In this document: piece after piece, positions 45,740 through 54,641 of the stretch
How the letters are laid out: each line of letters starts with the position of its first letter
How positions within the stretch are numbered: the stretch's first letter is position 1
NCBI GenBank assembly: GCA_934670025.1
Contig: CAKUOS010000004.1
Location: 7,601-71,600, forward strand
Direction of reading: 5' to 3'
Source: an uncultured Oscillospiraceae bacterium
GTDB taxonomy: Bacteria; Bacillota; Clostridia; Oscillospirales; Oscillospiraceae
DNA: 64,000 nt
Position numbers and translations under genes: made by a program
Notes under the pieces: model-generated
What the model was told of the DNA's origin: nothing
The model's input: the letters and a program-made list of their open reading frames with translations, nothing else
Database searches by the model: none

Positions 45740-46069
45740 TCACAAAATGGGCGCAAGACGATCGATGTCCAGATCGACCTTCAGCAGGGATTCAAGGAGT
45801 GCGATCGTTTGCGCATTGCTGCATATGATTTCCTCAAACTCGATGCCGTTCTGCAAATACTCAAGGAAGGCGTTGACGATGCTCTTTTCCGTCACTTCGA
45901 TCAGATGCCGCTTGGGAACCGTATCCCGGCGGGCCTTTTCTATGATCATGGAATTATTGTTGATGATATAGATGCCGAAGTCGCCGCCGAACATACCGGG
46001 CGTATCCTCTTTTACAAGATGCGCTTCGAAATGCGGAAGTGTTTTCAGCTTCTGAAGATAATTTTCAAT
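45740..46069 (-). pseudogene. C-terminal remnant of an unrecognised gene
   Basis: The minus frame reads plausible protein for about 108 residues (NYLQKLKTLPHFEAHLVKED, then GIYIINNNSMIIEKARRD, VTEKSIVNAFLEYLQNGIEF, ending DIDRLAPIL). Upstream it merges into the antisense of the MATE remnant. So the 3' end of a real gene survives and its 5' part is gone. I do not recognise the family. Confidence 0.5.
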
Positions 46070-46074
46070 AAAGC

Positions 46075-46801
46075 ACCCGATATCACGACGCTGTCGCTGC
46101 CGTTTCTGGCCATTTACGACGCGGGTGCGGCGTTGTGCCGCAGCATCGGGAAAACGAATGTGACGATGAACGTCTCCATCGCTGCCAACGTGATCAATGT
46201 GATCGGCAACTGCGTGGGCGTATTCGTCTGGAAGCTGGGTGCGGCCGGCGTTGCATGGCCGTCGCTGATTTCCCGCGTATTTTCCGCCGTCGCGGTCACA
46301 GCCTATTGCTTCCGAAAGCAGAACTTTGTGCGGTACCGGCTTGCGGACATTCTCGCATGGGACGGCGCTCTTCTCAAAAAGGTCATGGGGATCGCGCTGC
46401 CGAACGGCGTGGAAAACGGCGTGCATCAGCTGGTCAAGGTGGCCCTTTCCGGCATGGTCGCACTGTTCGGTACGTACCAGATCGCGGCCAACGGCGTGGC
46501 GCAGAGCATCTGGGCGCTTTCGTCCGTGATGGGCTTTGCGCTGGCGCCGGTGTATACGACCGTTATCGGCCAGTGCATGGGCGCGCGGGATATTGATGCG
46601 GCGAATTTCTATTTCAGGAAGCTCAACAGGATCACGCTGTCGATCGCGGCGCGGCTCCTGTTTGCGGCAGTGTTCGGCCTGTGGCTGGGCTGGGGCGTGA
46701 TCGGCGTGGCGATCGGCATGAGCATCGACATCGTCTTCCGCGGCGCGATCTTCATCTGGCGGCTGAGATCGCAGAAATGGACGCAGTTCCGGTTGATCTG
46801 A
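46075..46801 (+). pseudogene. 5'-truncated MATE family efflux transporter
   Basis: From about 46,075 the plus frame matches MATE transporters from the fifth helix on: TTLSLPFLAIYDAGAALCRSIGKTNVTMNVSIAANVINVIGN, then GIALPNGVENGVHQLVKVALSGMVALFGTYQIAANGVAQSIWALSSVMGFAL. About 130-170 N-terminal residues (four to five helices) are missing. The codons before 46,070 are the antisense of the neighbouring remnant, so the open frame there is spurious. No ribosome site or start is in place. Confidence 0.82.
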
Positions 46802-46874
46802 GATGCAAACCGGGCAGCCAGCGCGCAGCGCTTCAGGTATCATCCATCCTCCATCTCCATCCCATGAAAGAAAC

Positions 46875-46906
46875 AGGAGCTGTCCGGAATTTTCCGGACA
46901 GCTCCT
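46875..46906. terminator. Terminator hairpin
   Basis: AGGAGCTGTCCGGAA/TTCCGGACAGCTCCT, between the MATE remnant and the convergent peptidase gene. Confidence 0.8.
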
Positions 46907-46953
46907 GCCGCTGTATCATACGTTTTTGAAAGAAGTGAAACGCCCGTCCGAGA

Positions 46954-48669
46954 TTATGCGCGCTGCGCCTGCGCTGCGATCTGCCTGAGCAGGATCTCCT
47001 CGGCGTAGCCGCAGGCGCGTTCGACGGAGCCGGGCTCGAAGGGGTTCGCCAGATTCGCGTAGCGCAGCGTCTCGAGATAGCTGCGGCTGCCGCCGGTCTT
47101 GCAGAGGTTCAGATAATCCTGCCAGGCCGATTCCCGATCCTCGGCGTATTTCTTCTTGAATTCCATCGCGCCCATCGTCGTGAGCGTATAGTTGATGTAG
47201 TAGAACGGATAGAGATAGATGTGCAGCTTGTGATACCAGTAGCCGCCGCGCGCCATAAATTCGTCGTCCGCATAGCGCCGCCACGGCATATACTTTTCCT
47301 CCAGCAGGTGCCACTGATACGTCCGTTCCTTCGGCGTCAGCTCGGGATGCGCGTAGCAGATGTGCTGGAATTCGTCCACGGCCACGCCGAAGGGCACGAA
47401 GGTGAGCGCCTCCTGCAAATGCGCGAAGCGGAACTTGTCCGCCTGACCGCCGAAGAACCACTCGGCGTAGGGATAGGCGAACTGCTCCATGGACATGGAG
47501 TGGATCTCCGCGATGTCGGTCGACTCGCTGTAATAGCCCGAGATGGGCTGGCTGCGCATGGCCATATAGCCGGCGAAGGCGTGGCCCAGCTCGTGCGTCA
47601 TGACCTGCATATCGAAGATCGTGTGGTTGAAGCACGAGAACACGAACGGCGCTTTCAGGCTCGGCAGGCTCGTCATATAGCCCGTGGAGGCCTTGCCCGG
47701 CTTGTTTTGCAGGTCCATCAGCTCATGGTCGATCATGAAGTCGATGAATTCGCCCGTTTCCGGGCTGATCTCGTGATACATCTTCTGCGCGGTTTTGACC
47801 ATGAAGGCGTCGTCGCCCGCGGGCTCGGCGTTGCCGTCCGGGAAGACCATCTTTTCGTCGTGCCACATGACATGGTCGATGCCGAGGCGCCTGGCCTGTG
47901 CGTCATAGAGCTTCTGGCACAGCGGAACGAGGAACGTGCGCACCTGCTCGCGGAAGGACGCGACCTCCTTCTCGCCGTAGTCCGTGCGGCCCTGCTCGAG
48001 ATAGCCGACGGGAATGTAGTTTTCGTAGCCGAGGTTTTTGCCCATCTGGTTGCGGATGCGGATCAGCTCGTCCCAGATCTCCTCCAGCCGCGGCTCGTTG
48101 GCCGCATAGAATTCGGAGTATGCCCTGACGGCGGCGGCGCGCATCGCGCGGTCGGGGTGCTCGAAGTATTTCTGCACGCCGTAGAGGTTCAGCGTCTTGC
48201 CGTCGAAGGGGATCTCGGCCGTGGCCATGATCTTCTGATATTCGTTGGTCAGACGGCTCTCCTGCTGGCGCAGCGGAACGTTGGCTTCGCAGTACAGCTT
48301 CTTTTGCAGATCCATGGAGACGAAATACTGTCTGCCGAATTCCTGCTCGATGTCCGGGCGGAAGGGGCCGGACGCGATGGCCTCGCTGAGCGCGACCTCC
48401 GCGCCGCTGAGCGTGGGCAGCGTGTCCTCCAGATAATTGATCTCCGCCTCATAAAATTCGTCGCGCGTGTCGAGCGTGTGGCGGATATGCGCGATGGAAA
48501 CCTGCGTGAACAGTTCGCAGTTCTCACGGTCGATCTCGAACATCAGCGCGCGCAGCGCCGCATAGCTCTGCGCGTGCTCGGCCGCAGCCTTCCATTCGGC
48601 GAGCTTTGCGCGGTGCGATTCCAGATCGGGGCGTTTGTATTCCAGCGTTGAAAACCTGTAATTGTCCAT
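46954..48669 (-). CDS. pepF: Oligoendopeptidase F, M3 family
   Basis: 571 residues from MDNYRFSTLEYKRPDLESHR. Zinc motif HELGH in DMQVMTHELGHAFAGYMA, with downstream Glu in DIAEIHSMSMEQF. A cytosolic peptidase of family M3B that trims oligopeptides. The longer frame start at 48720 is rejected: a promoter with -10 at 48727-48732 would place transcription initiation at about that codon, while AAGGAG precedes the chosen ATG by 13 nt. Confidence 0.93.
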   Translation of the reverse strand: MDNYRFSTLEYKRPDLESHRAKLAEWKAAAEHAQSYAALRALMFEIDRENCELFTQVSIAHIRHTLDTRDEFYEAEINYLEDTLPTLSGAEVALSEAIASGPFRPDIEQEFGRQYFVSMDLQKKLYCEANVPLRQQESRLTNEYQKIMATAEIPFDGKTLNLYGVQKYFEHPDRAMRAAAVRAYSEFYAANEPRLEEIWDELIRIRNQMGKNLGYENYIPVGYLEQGRTDYGEKEVASFREQVRTFLVPLCQKLYDAQARRLGIDHVMWHDEKMVFPDGNAEPAGDDAFMVKTAQKMYHEISPETGEFIDFMIDHELMDLQNKPGKASTGYMTSLPSLKAPFVFSCFNHTIFDMQVMTHELGHAFAGYMAMRSQPISGYYSESTDIAEIHSMSMEQFAYPYAEWFFGGQADKFRFAHLQEALTFVPFGVAVDEFQHICYAHPELTPKERTYQWHLLEEKYMPWRRYADDEFMARGGYWYHKLHIYLYPFYYINYTLTTMGAMEFKKKYAEDRESAWQDYLNLCKTGGSRSYLETLRYANLANPFEPGSVERACGYAEEILLRQIAAQAQRA

Positions 48670-48726
48670 AGCGTTCTGATTTCTCCTTACATGATTGATA
48701 AACGGCACGGCGTTTTTCATAAATAG

Positions 48727-48755
48727 ATTATACCATCAGACCTGTGGAAACACAA
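48727..48755 (-). promoter_or_regulatory. Sigma-A promoter of pepF
   Basis: Minus strand TTGTGT, 17 nt, TATAAT; decides the start of the peptidase gene. Confidence 0.75.
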
Positions 48756-48840
48756 TATCATGCGCGCGAACGCGCGGCGGGTTCCTGCGCCTCCTGCGGA
48801 AAGTCCGCGATCGCTTTCTCCAGCCACGCGAGAAAGGGCT

Positions 48841-49298
48841 CGACCATGCCGGCCGGCGTGCCGTTTGAAACGCTGTTCCAGACCTATCGCGGCATGGTCG
48901 GCATCTCGAAGGATCTGCGCCGCTGCCCGGAGCGTGTGGAGCAGGCCCTGCAGGTCCTGTTTGACACGACCGTCGCGCCGCAGCTCAAAGCCTGCGATTT
49001 CAGCGCGCCGACGCCGAGCGTTGCCGGCAATTATATTATCATGATGGCGCACAGCATTCTGAACGAAAAACAGTTTGCGCGGTTCTACTGGCCGCATTTC
49101 AAAGCGATCTTTGATGCCGTCCACGCGCAGAACGGCACGATGTTCGTCTTCAGCGAGGCGCAGATCCTGCGGTTCGCGGACTTTATGGATGAGATCCCGA
49201 AGGGCTTTCAGGAGGCTGCACAGGCGCTGGATTTCCTGCCGCCGGAGCAGCGCAAACAGTTTCTGATGTTTCTGGCCGGCGTCGCACAGATGTTCTGA
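48841..49298 (+). pseudogene. Fragment of a uroporphyrinogen-decarboxylase-like (methyltransferase) gene
   Basis: The plus frame from about 48,841 to 49,203 resembles the middle of URO-D/MtaA-like proteins (GVPFETLFQTYRGMVGISKDLRRCPERVEQALQVL; ILNEKQFARFYWPHFKAIFDAV; FSEAQILRFADFMDEIPKG). After IPKG the sequence no longer fits and ends LPPEQRKQFLMFLAGVAQMF, which looks like the tail of another helical protein. Both ends are therefore lost or replaced. No ribosome site. Confidence 0.65.
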
Positions 49299-49344
49299 CC
49301 GGAGAAAAAGCGCTGGATAACCTGCGGTTCCTGTTTTTCTGCAA

Positions 49345-49378
49345 AAAACGCGGCGATCCCGGATGGATCGCCGCGTTT
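49345..49378 (-). terminator. Terminator of the citrate lyase operon
   Basis: Minus strand AACGCGGCGATCC, loop, GGATCGCCGCGTT followed by TTTT; directly behind citXG. Confidence 0.9.
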
Positions 49379-49391
49379 GTGCGTTTCAAGA

Positions 49392-50759
49392 TCAAATCGC
49401 TGCTGCGTCCTGCTGCAAAAAGTGCAGAAAATACGTCATCGCCAGCAGATCCGCGCAGCCGCCCGGCGAGAGGTTTCTGCGGATCATCTCGCGGTCGAAC
49501 TGCACGAGCGCCGCGTGCGTCCCGTCGCCGCGCGAAAGGAGCCGGGCGGCATACTGCGCGGTGAAGGCCTGCGCGCGCTTTCCGCCGCGCGCGGCAAGAT
49601 TCGTATCCTGCACGCCGGCCATCAGGTGCAAAAGCGCGCAGATGCCCGCGCGTTCGAGACTGCTGCCCTCCCGCAGCGCCTTTTCCAGCGCCGGGAGCGC
49701 CAGATGGCGCACGCTGGGGAAGCCCTCCATCGCCTCGCCGCGCACGCCGCGCTGGCCGCAGCGCAGCCAAAGACGCTCGCCGGCGGTCCGACAGGTCTCC
49801 GCGCGCACGTCCGCAAGCGCCTTTTGCGCAGCCTCCCGCGCAAGCGCGGCGCATTCGGACAGAAGCGCCTCGGGATCCGTGCAGATGCCGTCTGCGGACC
49901 AGAGCCGTCCTGCCGCGGCGCACAAAAGCCCCATGGAATAGATCGCGCCCTTGTGCGTGTTGACGCCGCCGGTCGCCGCCAGCATGGCCCGTTCGGCGCG
50001 AAGCCCCTGCGCCTGCACGCGGCGGAAGGTTTCGTCCGGGTCGCGCGCGGCCGTTTCCTGCCCGATCTGCACCGCGCGCAGAAAATACGGGCTGATCGCC
50101 GCGGCGCTGGATAAAAACGTGAAGATATCCATGCCGCTGTGGCTTCCCGTGTTGGCCCGGTCGACAAGGCCGGGCTTCGGCGTCGTACAGACCTCGAAGT
50201 TCAGCGCCCGCACCGCCTGCGCGGCGACCCACTGCGCGTCCTTCTGCGCGAAATAACCGCGGATGACCGCTCGCGTCTTTGCTTGAAGCGCCTCTGCGCT
50301 ATGCACGCGGCGCGACGCGCAGCCGCTGCCGGGCTTTCCGCAGATCAGGCACCCGCGCGGCGGCTTTCGCAGCTGCGCGCGGCCGAGCTTGCGGCCGTCG
50401 GCGTCCAGAACGTCGAGATCGAAGAGTCTGCCCAGCGCGTCCTCATCCTCAAGCCGGATGCACAGCGCCTTGATGGCTGCCGCCTCGCCGCACAGCGCGT
50501 AAAGCCCCTCGGGACCTGTCGGCGCGTCGAAGAGCTGCTTGGCACGGATCTCGATCGATGTGCCGCGCAGCGCATCGTCCAGCCGCGCGCAGCCCTCGCG
50601 GAAGGCCCGGCGGATGGCCGCGGAGGTCTTGACGGGGCCTGCGATATTGAGTGTGAACGAAACGAGCGGCAGCGTATACCGTGCGAGCAGCTGCTGCTGG
50701 CGCTTTGCGCGCAGTTCGCGCGCGTCCAGTATTTCCATGAGCGTGACTTCGCGGTCCAT
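49392..50759 (-). CDS. citXG: CitX-CitG fusion: apo-citrate lyase prosthetic-group synthesis and transfer
   Basis: 455 residues from MDREVTLMEILDARELRAKRQ with GGAG 9 nt upstream. Residues 1-165 are CitX (holo-ACP synthase; SFTLNIAGPVKTS, KPPRGCLICGKPGSGCASRRVHS). Residues about 180-455 are CitG, triphosphoribosyl-dephospho-CoA synthase (EVCTTPKPGLVDRANTGSHSGMDIFTFLSSA, GVNTHKGAIYSMGLLCAA). Together they build the 2'-(5''-triphosphoribosyl)-3'-dephospho-CoA cofactor and load it on CitD. Fused citXG is known in several bacteria. Confidence 0.93.
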   Translation of the reverse strand: MDREVTLMEILDARELRAKRQQQLLARYTLPLVSFTLNIAGPVKTSAAIRRAFREGCARLDDALRGTSIEIRAKQLFDAPTGPEGLYALCGEAAAIKALCIRLEDEDALGRLFDLDVLDADGRKLGRAQLRKPPRGCLICGKPGSGCASRRVHSAEALQAKTRAVIRGYFAQKDAQWVAAQAVRALNFEVCTTPKPGLVDRANTGSHSGMDIFTFLSSAAAISPYFLRAVQIGQETAARDPDETFRRVQAQGLRAERAMLAATGGVNTHKGAIYSMGLLCAAAGRLWSADGICTDPEALLSECAALAREAAQKALADVRAETCRTAGERLWLRCGQRGVRGEAMEGFPSVRHLALPALEKALREGSSLERAGICALLHLMAGVQDTNLAARGGKRAQAFTAQYAARLLSRGDGTHAALVQFDREMIRRNLSPGGCADLLAMTYFLHFLQQDAAAI

Positions 50760-50778
50760 ATGCCGTCGCTCCTTTCGT

Positions 50779-51819
50779 TTAAAAATGCCGCACGTCGTCC
50801 GCGTTTCGGATCGCCGCCAAAACGGGCTGCGCTTCTTCGGAGCGCAGATACGCCCACGTCGCCGGCGGCACCAGCTCACGCGCCTGCGTCCAAGCGCCGT
50901 CGTGGATGGCCTGCCGCACATCGCTGGCGCTGACCGGTTTCCCGTTCAGGCAAAGCCGCGGCAGAACGGCGACGGCCAGCCCTGCCTGCGTCAGCGTCTG
51001 CTGCAAAACCGCATTGTACAGCCGCGTGACCCCGCTGGCCGGTTCTTCGCCCAAAAGCCGCGCCGAAACGCCGAGCGCCGCCGCGATTTTCACAAAAAGC
51101 GCCGCGTCCAATCGCGCGCCCGCCCTTGCCGCCGCGTCGCTGCCCTTGAGAAAATAGCCCGGGAACGTCACGGCGCTGATGAGATAGTCCTTCGTTTCAT
51201 GCAGGATCACGTTCGGCAGATCCCGCACGCCTGCCTGCACGAGCCGCAGCCGCACGTCCGCCGGGAAAAAGCTCCGGTCTTCGCTCAGAACGAACAGGTG
51301 TACGGCTTCATACCGCTGCGCCGCCTGTTCGACGAGATACCGGTGCCCCAGCGTGAAGGGATTCGCGTTCATGACGACAGCCGCTGCCGTGCCCGGCCTT
51401 CGCGTTTTGCAGAGCGCCGCGCAGAATTTTTCAAACCCGCGCTTCCGGTTTTCCATGAAAACGAGCGTGTCGTCCGGACGCGCGATCTCAAAAAAGCCGA
51501 GACTTTCAAAAAAGCGCGCGCTCTGCGGCTTTGTGTAGACAAAGAGGTGGAAATTGCCGCGCGCGGCCTGTACCTCTTCCAGATGCGTGACGATCCCGTT
51601 CAGAAGTCCCTCTCCCTGATGCGCCTTTGCCACGGCGAAGCAGCGCAGCGTGGAGGCGAAGCAGCTGCCGGTCGCAAGCAGCGTGTCCGCGTCGTCAAAG
51701 AGCCCGCAGGTGTAGTCCAGATGCGCGTCCAGCGTTAAATTTTCGCTCGCCAGAAGCGCGCGCACCTGCGCAAGACCGGCCTCGTCGCCGCGGGCGATCG
51801 CCCGGATCGCATATGCCAA
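50779..51819 (-). CDS. citC: [Citrate (pro-3S)-lyase] ligase
   Basis: 346 residues from a TTG with AGGAGG 9-10 nt before it; the longer open frame upstream lacks a ribosome site and runs into citF. N-terminal GNAT-like domain (CFAVAKAHQGEGLLNGIVTHLEEVQAARGNFHLFVYTKPQSARFFESLGF), then the nucleotidyltransferase part AAVVMNANPFTLGHRYLVEQAAQ. It acetylates the thiol of the citrate lyase prosthetic group with ATP and acetate. Confidence 0.93.
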   Translation of the reverse strand: MAYAIRAIARGDEAGLAQVRALLASENLTLDAHLDYTCGLFDDADTLLATGSCFASTLRCFAVAKAHQGEGLLNGIVTHLEEVQAARGNFHLFVYTKPQSARFFESLGFFEIARPDDTLVFMENRKRGFEKFCAALCKTRRPGTAAAVVMNANPFTLGHRYLVEQAAQRYEAVHLFVLSEDRSFFPADVRLRLVQAGVRDLPNVILHETKDYLISAVTFPGYFLKGSDAAARAGARLDAALFVKIAAALGVSARLLGEEPASGVTRLYNAVLQQTLTQAGLAVAVLPRLCLNGKPVSASDVRQAIHDGAWTQARELVPPATWAYLRSEEAQPVLAAIRNADDVRHF

Positions 51820-51844
51820 CTGCTTCGCCTCCTTTTGCGTGTTT

Positions 51845-53401
51845 TTACAGCTCGACCGGCCGGATCTTCCGCACGACGTCGAGGATCGTGCCGTCTCTTG
51901 CCTCCAGAATGGCGACGACCCTGTCTTCCCACTCCAGATCATCGGGACGGCCGACGAGCGAATACGCCTTTTCCTTCAGGCTTTCGATGCTCACGTGCGG
52001 GATACCCGCGTTGTCCAGACATTCGATGAGATCGGGCCGCAGGGGATTGACGGCGACGCCGTAGTCCGTGACGAGCACGTCGACGCAGTCGCCCGGCGTG
52101 GTGACGGTCACGACGTGCTCGCAGACCGTCGCCATGCGGCCGCGGGTGAGCGGCGTGACGATCACGCAGCACTTGCTGCCTGCGGCGGTGTCCGGATGGC
52201 CGCCCGGCGCGCCTCGCAGCACGCCGTCGGAGCCGGTGAGGACGTTGACGTTGAAATCCGTGTCGATCTCCAGCGCCGCCAGCACGACAAAGTCCAGTTT
52301 GTTGACGAACGCACCCTTGTTCGCGGGATTTGCGTACTGCGACGCGCTCATCTCCACGTGGCCCGGCGTGCGGTGGATGGAATTGACCGCGTCAAGATCA
52401 AAGTCCTGCACGTCGATGACCTTGCCGGCCTTGCCCTTTTTCAGAAGCTCCACCATCGGGCCGCAGATGCCGCCGATGGCCCAGCCCATTTTGATGTTCC
52501 GCTCGTCCATATACTGTTCGAGGAACAGATTGACGGCCAGCGACGGGCCGCCGGCGCCGGTCTGGAAGGAAAAACCGTCCCTGAAATACGGCGTGACGGC
52601 GATGACCTTCGCAGCCTGCTCGGCCATCATGAGCTCGCGCGGATTCTGCGTGATGCGCGCGGCGGCCGAGGCGATCTTCTTCGGGTTGCCGATGGAATCG
52701 ACCACCACGACTGCGTCGACGTCGATGGCCTCGATGGAGGCCGGCATATTCGGGAAATCGACAAGGCAGTCGGTCACGACAACGACGTGGTCGGCGTATT
52801 TTGCATCCGTCATTGCGTAGCCGAGACTGCCGCAGTCGCTCTTGCCGCCGACGCCGCGGCAGTTGCCCATGCAGTCGCTCGTCGGCGCGGCGAGGAAGGC
52901 GATGTCGATGTGCACCTCGCCCGCTTCAATGGCGCGCGGCCGTCCGCCGTGGCTTCTTATGATCGCGGGCGTTTTCAGCTTGCCCGCGGAGACGACCTCG
53001 CCGACACGGCCGCGGATACCGGAGGTCTGGATGCCGGTGACCTTGCCGGCTTCAATATAGGCGGCGATGGGGTCGTGCGCGTTTCCGAGACTTGTTGCGG
53101 CGATGGTCAGATCCTTGAGCCCCAGCTCGTCAATGGCCGCGACCATGACCATGTTCGCCACAAAATCGCCGTCGCGCAGGTGGTGGTGGAACGAAAGCGT
53201 CATGCCGTCCTTTGCGCCGCACTGCCGCAGCGCCTCCGCGAGGGAAGAGACGAGTTTGCTCTCCTGCGGCTTTTCATACCGGCGCGTGCGCGGCGCAGCC
53301 TTCTGCACGTATTTGCCGTCCATGGAATATTTGCCCCGGTAAACCGCGCGGCCGTTTACCAGAAGCGCATCGGGAATGTCCCGTCCGACTGCGTTTTTCA
53401 T
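51845..53401 (-). CDS. citF: Citrate lyase alpha subunit
   Basis: 518 residues. Family landmarks: SFHHHLRDGDFVANMVM, IRSHGGRPRAIEAGEVHIDIAFLAAPTSDCMGNCRGVGGKSDCGSLGYAM and TGAGGPSLAVNLFLEQYM. Acts as the citrate:acetyl-ACP transferase of the CitDEF complex. Overlaps citE by 4 nt; open reading frame intact. Confidence 0.97.
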   Translation of the reverse strand: MKNAVGRDIPDALLVNGRAVYRGKYSMDGKYVQKAAPRTRRYEKPQESKLVSSLAEALRQCGAKDGMTLSFHHHLRDGDFVANMVMVAAIDELGLKDLTIAATSLGNAHDPIAAYIEAGKVTGIQTSGIRGRVGEVVSAGKLKTPAIIRSHGGRPRAIEAGEVHIDIAFLAAPTSDCMGNCRGVGGKSDCGSLGYAMTDAKYADHVVVVTDCLVDFPNMPASIEAIDVDAVVVVDSIGNPKKIASAAARITQNPRELMMAEQAAKVIAVTPYFRDGFSFQTGAGGPSLAVNLFLEQYMDERNIKMGWAIGGICGPMVELLKKGKAGKVIDVQDFDLDAVNSIHRTPGHVEMSASQYANPANKGAFVNKLDFVVLAALEIDTDFNVNVLTGSDGVLRGAPGGHPDTAAGSKCCVIVTPLTRGRMATVCEHVVTVTTPGDCVDVLVTDYGVAVNPLRPDLIECLDNAGIPHVSIESLKEKAYSLVGRPDDLEWEDRVVAILEARDGTILDVVRKIRPVEL

Positions 53402-54315
53402 CCTGCAAGATCCCCCTTATAAAGTCCGCACGCCTTCGCAAGTTTCAAGGTGCGCTCTGCGCCCGGCAGGAAGGCGATATCGATCATTTTTCCGTCCACG
53501 GTAAAAACGCCCAGGCCCTTTTCCGCGTTCTCGCGCACGGCGCGGACGATCTTCTCCGCCTGTGCGATCTCCTTCTGCGTGGGGGCGAACGTTTCGTGGA
53601 CAAAGCGGATCTGCTTGGGGTTGATGAGGCTCTTGCCGTCGAAGCCCATGGCTTTGTTCTGAAGCACCTCGCGCCGGAAACCCGCTTCGTCGTCGAGATT
53701 CGTGAACACCGTGTCGAAGCACTGCACGCCCGCGGCTCTGGCCGCGAGGACGACCTGGCCGCGCGCGGCCAGCAGATCGATGCCGTCGGGCTGGACGCTC
53801 GTTTGCAGGCACTTGCGAAGATCGCCGCCCGAGATGGCCACGCCGAACATCCGCTCGCTCGCACAGGCGATCTCATAGGCGTTCATGATGCCCTTCGGGC
53901 TTTCGAGCGCCGCCATGAGGAGCGTGCGGCCCTCTTCGGCGCCAAACTCGCGCTCGGCGGCCAGCACGGCTTTTTCCACGGTCTTCACGTCTGCGGCGCT
54001 CTCGCACTTTGCGATGCGGATGCCGTCGGCGCCGCCGGCGACACAGACGCGGATATCCTCCTGCCAGTGCGGGGTATCGAGGCCGTTGATGCGCACGATG
54101 ACCTCGGTATCGCCGTAGTCGACGGTTTTCAGCGCGTGATAGAGCGAAAACCGCGCCGCATCCTTCTGATTTTCCGCGACCGCGTCCTCAAGATCGAGCA
54201 TGATCGAGTCACAGCCGTAAATATAGGCGTCTTTGATGAGGCCGGGCTTCTGCGCGTTCATGAACATCATCGTTCTGCGCAGACGGAAGCGTTCGGGTAT
54301 GGGTCTTGGGATCAT
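53398..54315 (-). CDS. citE: Citrate lyase beta subunit
   Basis: 305 residues from MIPRPIPERFRLRRTMMFMNAQKPGLIKDA. Beta-barrel lyase motifs DSIMLDLEDAVAENQKDAAR, VRINGLDTPHW and LMAALESPKGIMNAYEIA (metal-binding Glu). Cleaves citryl-ACP to acetyl-ACP and oxaloacetate. The ATG was chosen for its 4-nt overlap with citD. Confidence 0.96.
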   Translation of the reverse strand: MIPRPIPERFRLRRTMMFMNAQKPGLIKDAYIYGCDSIMLDLEDAVAENQKDAARFSLYHALKTVDYGDTEVIVRINGLDTPHWQEDIRVCVAGGADGIRIAKCESAADVKTVEKAVLAAEREFGAEEGRTLLMAALESPKGIMNAYEIACASERMFGVAISGGDLRKCLQTSVQPDGIDLLAARGQVVLAARAAGVQCFDTVFTNLDDEAGFRREVLQNKAMGFDGKSLINPKQIRFVHETFAPTQKEIAQAEKIVRAVRENAEKGLGVFTVDGKMIDIAFLPGAERTLKLAKACGLYKGDLAG

Positions 54316-54614
54316 CGGATCGCACCTCCCCACGGAAGATCTTTCTGCGAAGCGCCGCAGCTGCGATACACCGCGCACTCCACGCGCGCGCGGATCGTGC
54401 AGTCCAGCGCGCCGTGATCCACGACGGTCACGGCGGCGTTCGTCACGCCGAGACGCACGAGCGTCTCAAGAACAGTCTGTTTGATCTGCCGGCCATACTG
54501 ATTCATCACGCTGCTGCTGAGCTCGAGCGTGATGCCGCGTTCGTTGGGTTCGACCGTGACCTGCGCGTCGCTCGATTCGAGCGTGCCGGCGTTGGCCGGT
54601 TTGAGAATGTCCAT
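54312..54614 (-). CDS. citD: Citrate lyase acyl carrier protein (gamma subunit)
   Basis: 100 residues. MDILKPANAGTLESSDAQVTVEP contains the serine that carries the prosthetic group; SSVMNQYGRQIKQTVLETLVRLGV is conserved in CitD. GAGGAGG precedes the ATG. Starts 27 nt after the kinase pseudogene, so it was probably part of one long transcript. Confidence 0.95.
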   Translation of the reverse strand: MDILKPANAGTLESSDAQVTVEPNERGITLELSSSVMNQYGRQIKQTVLETLVRLGVTNAAVTVVDHGALDCTIRARVECAVYRSCGASQKDLPWGGAIR

Positions 54615-54641
54615 GTGTTCCTCCTCACACCGTCTGAAGGT

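Noticed and set aside
45809..46801. Reading the whole 330-residue plus frame as a MATE transporter
   Set aside because: The first 85-90 residues are antisense of another remnant and do not match MATE helices.
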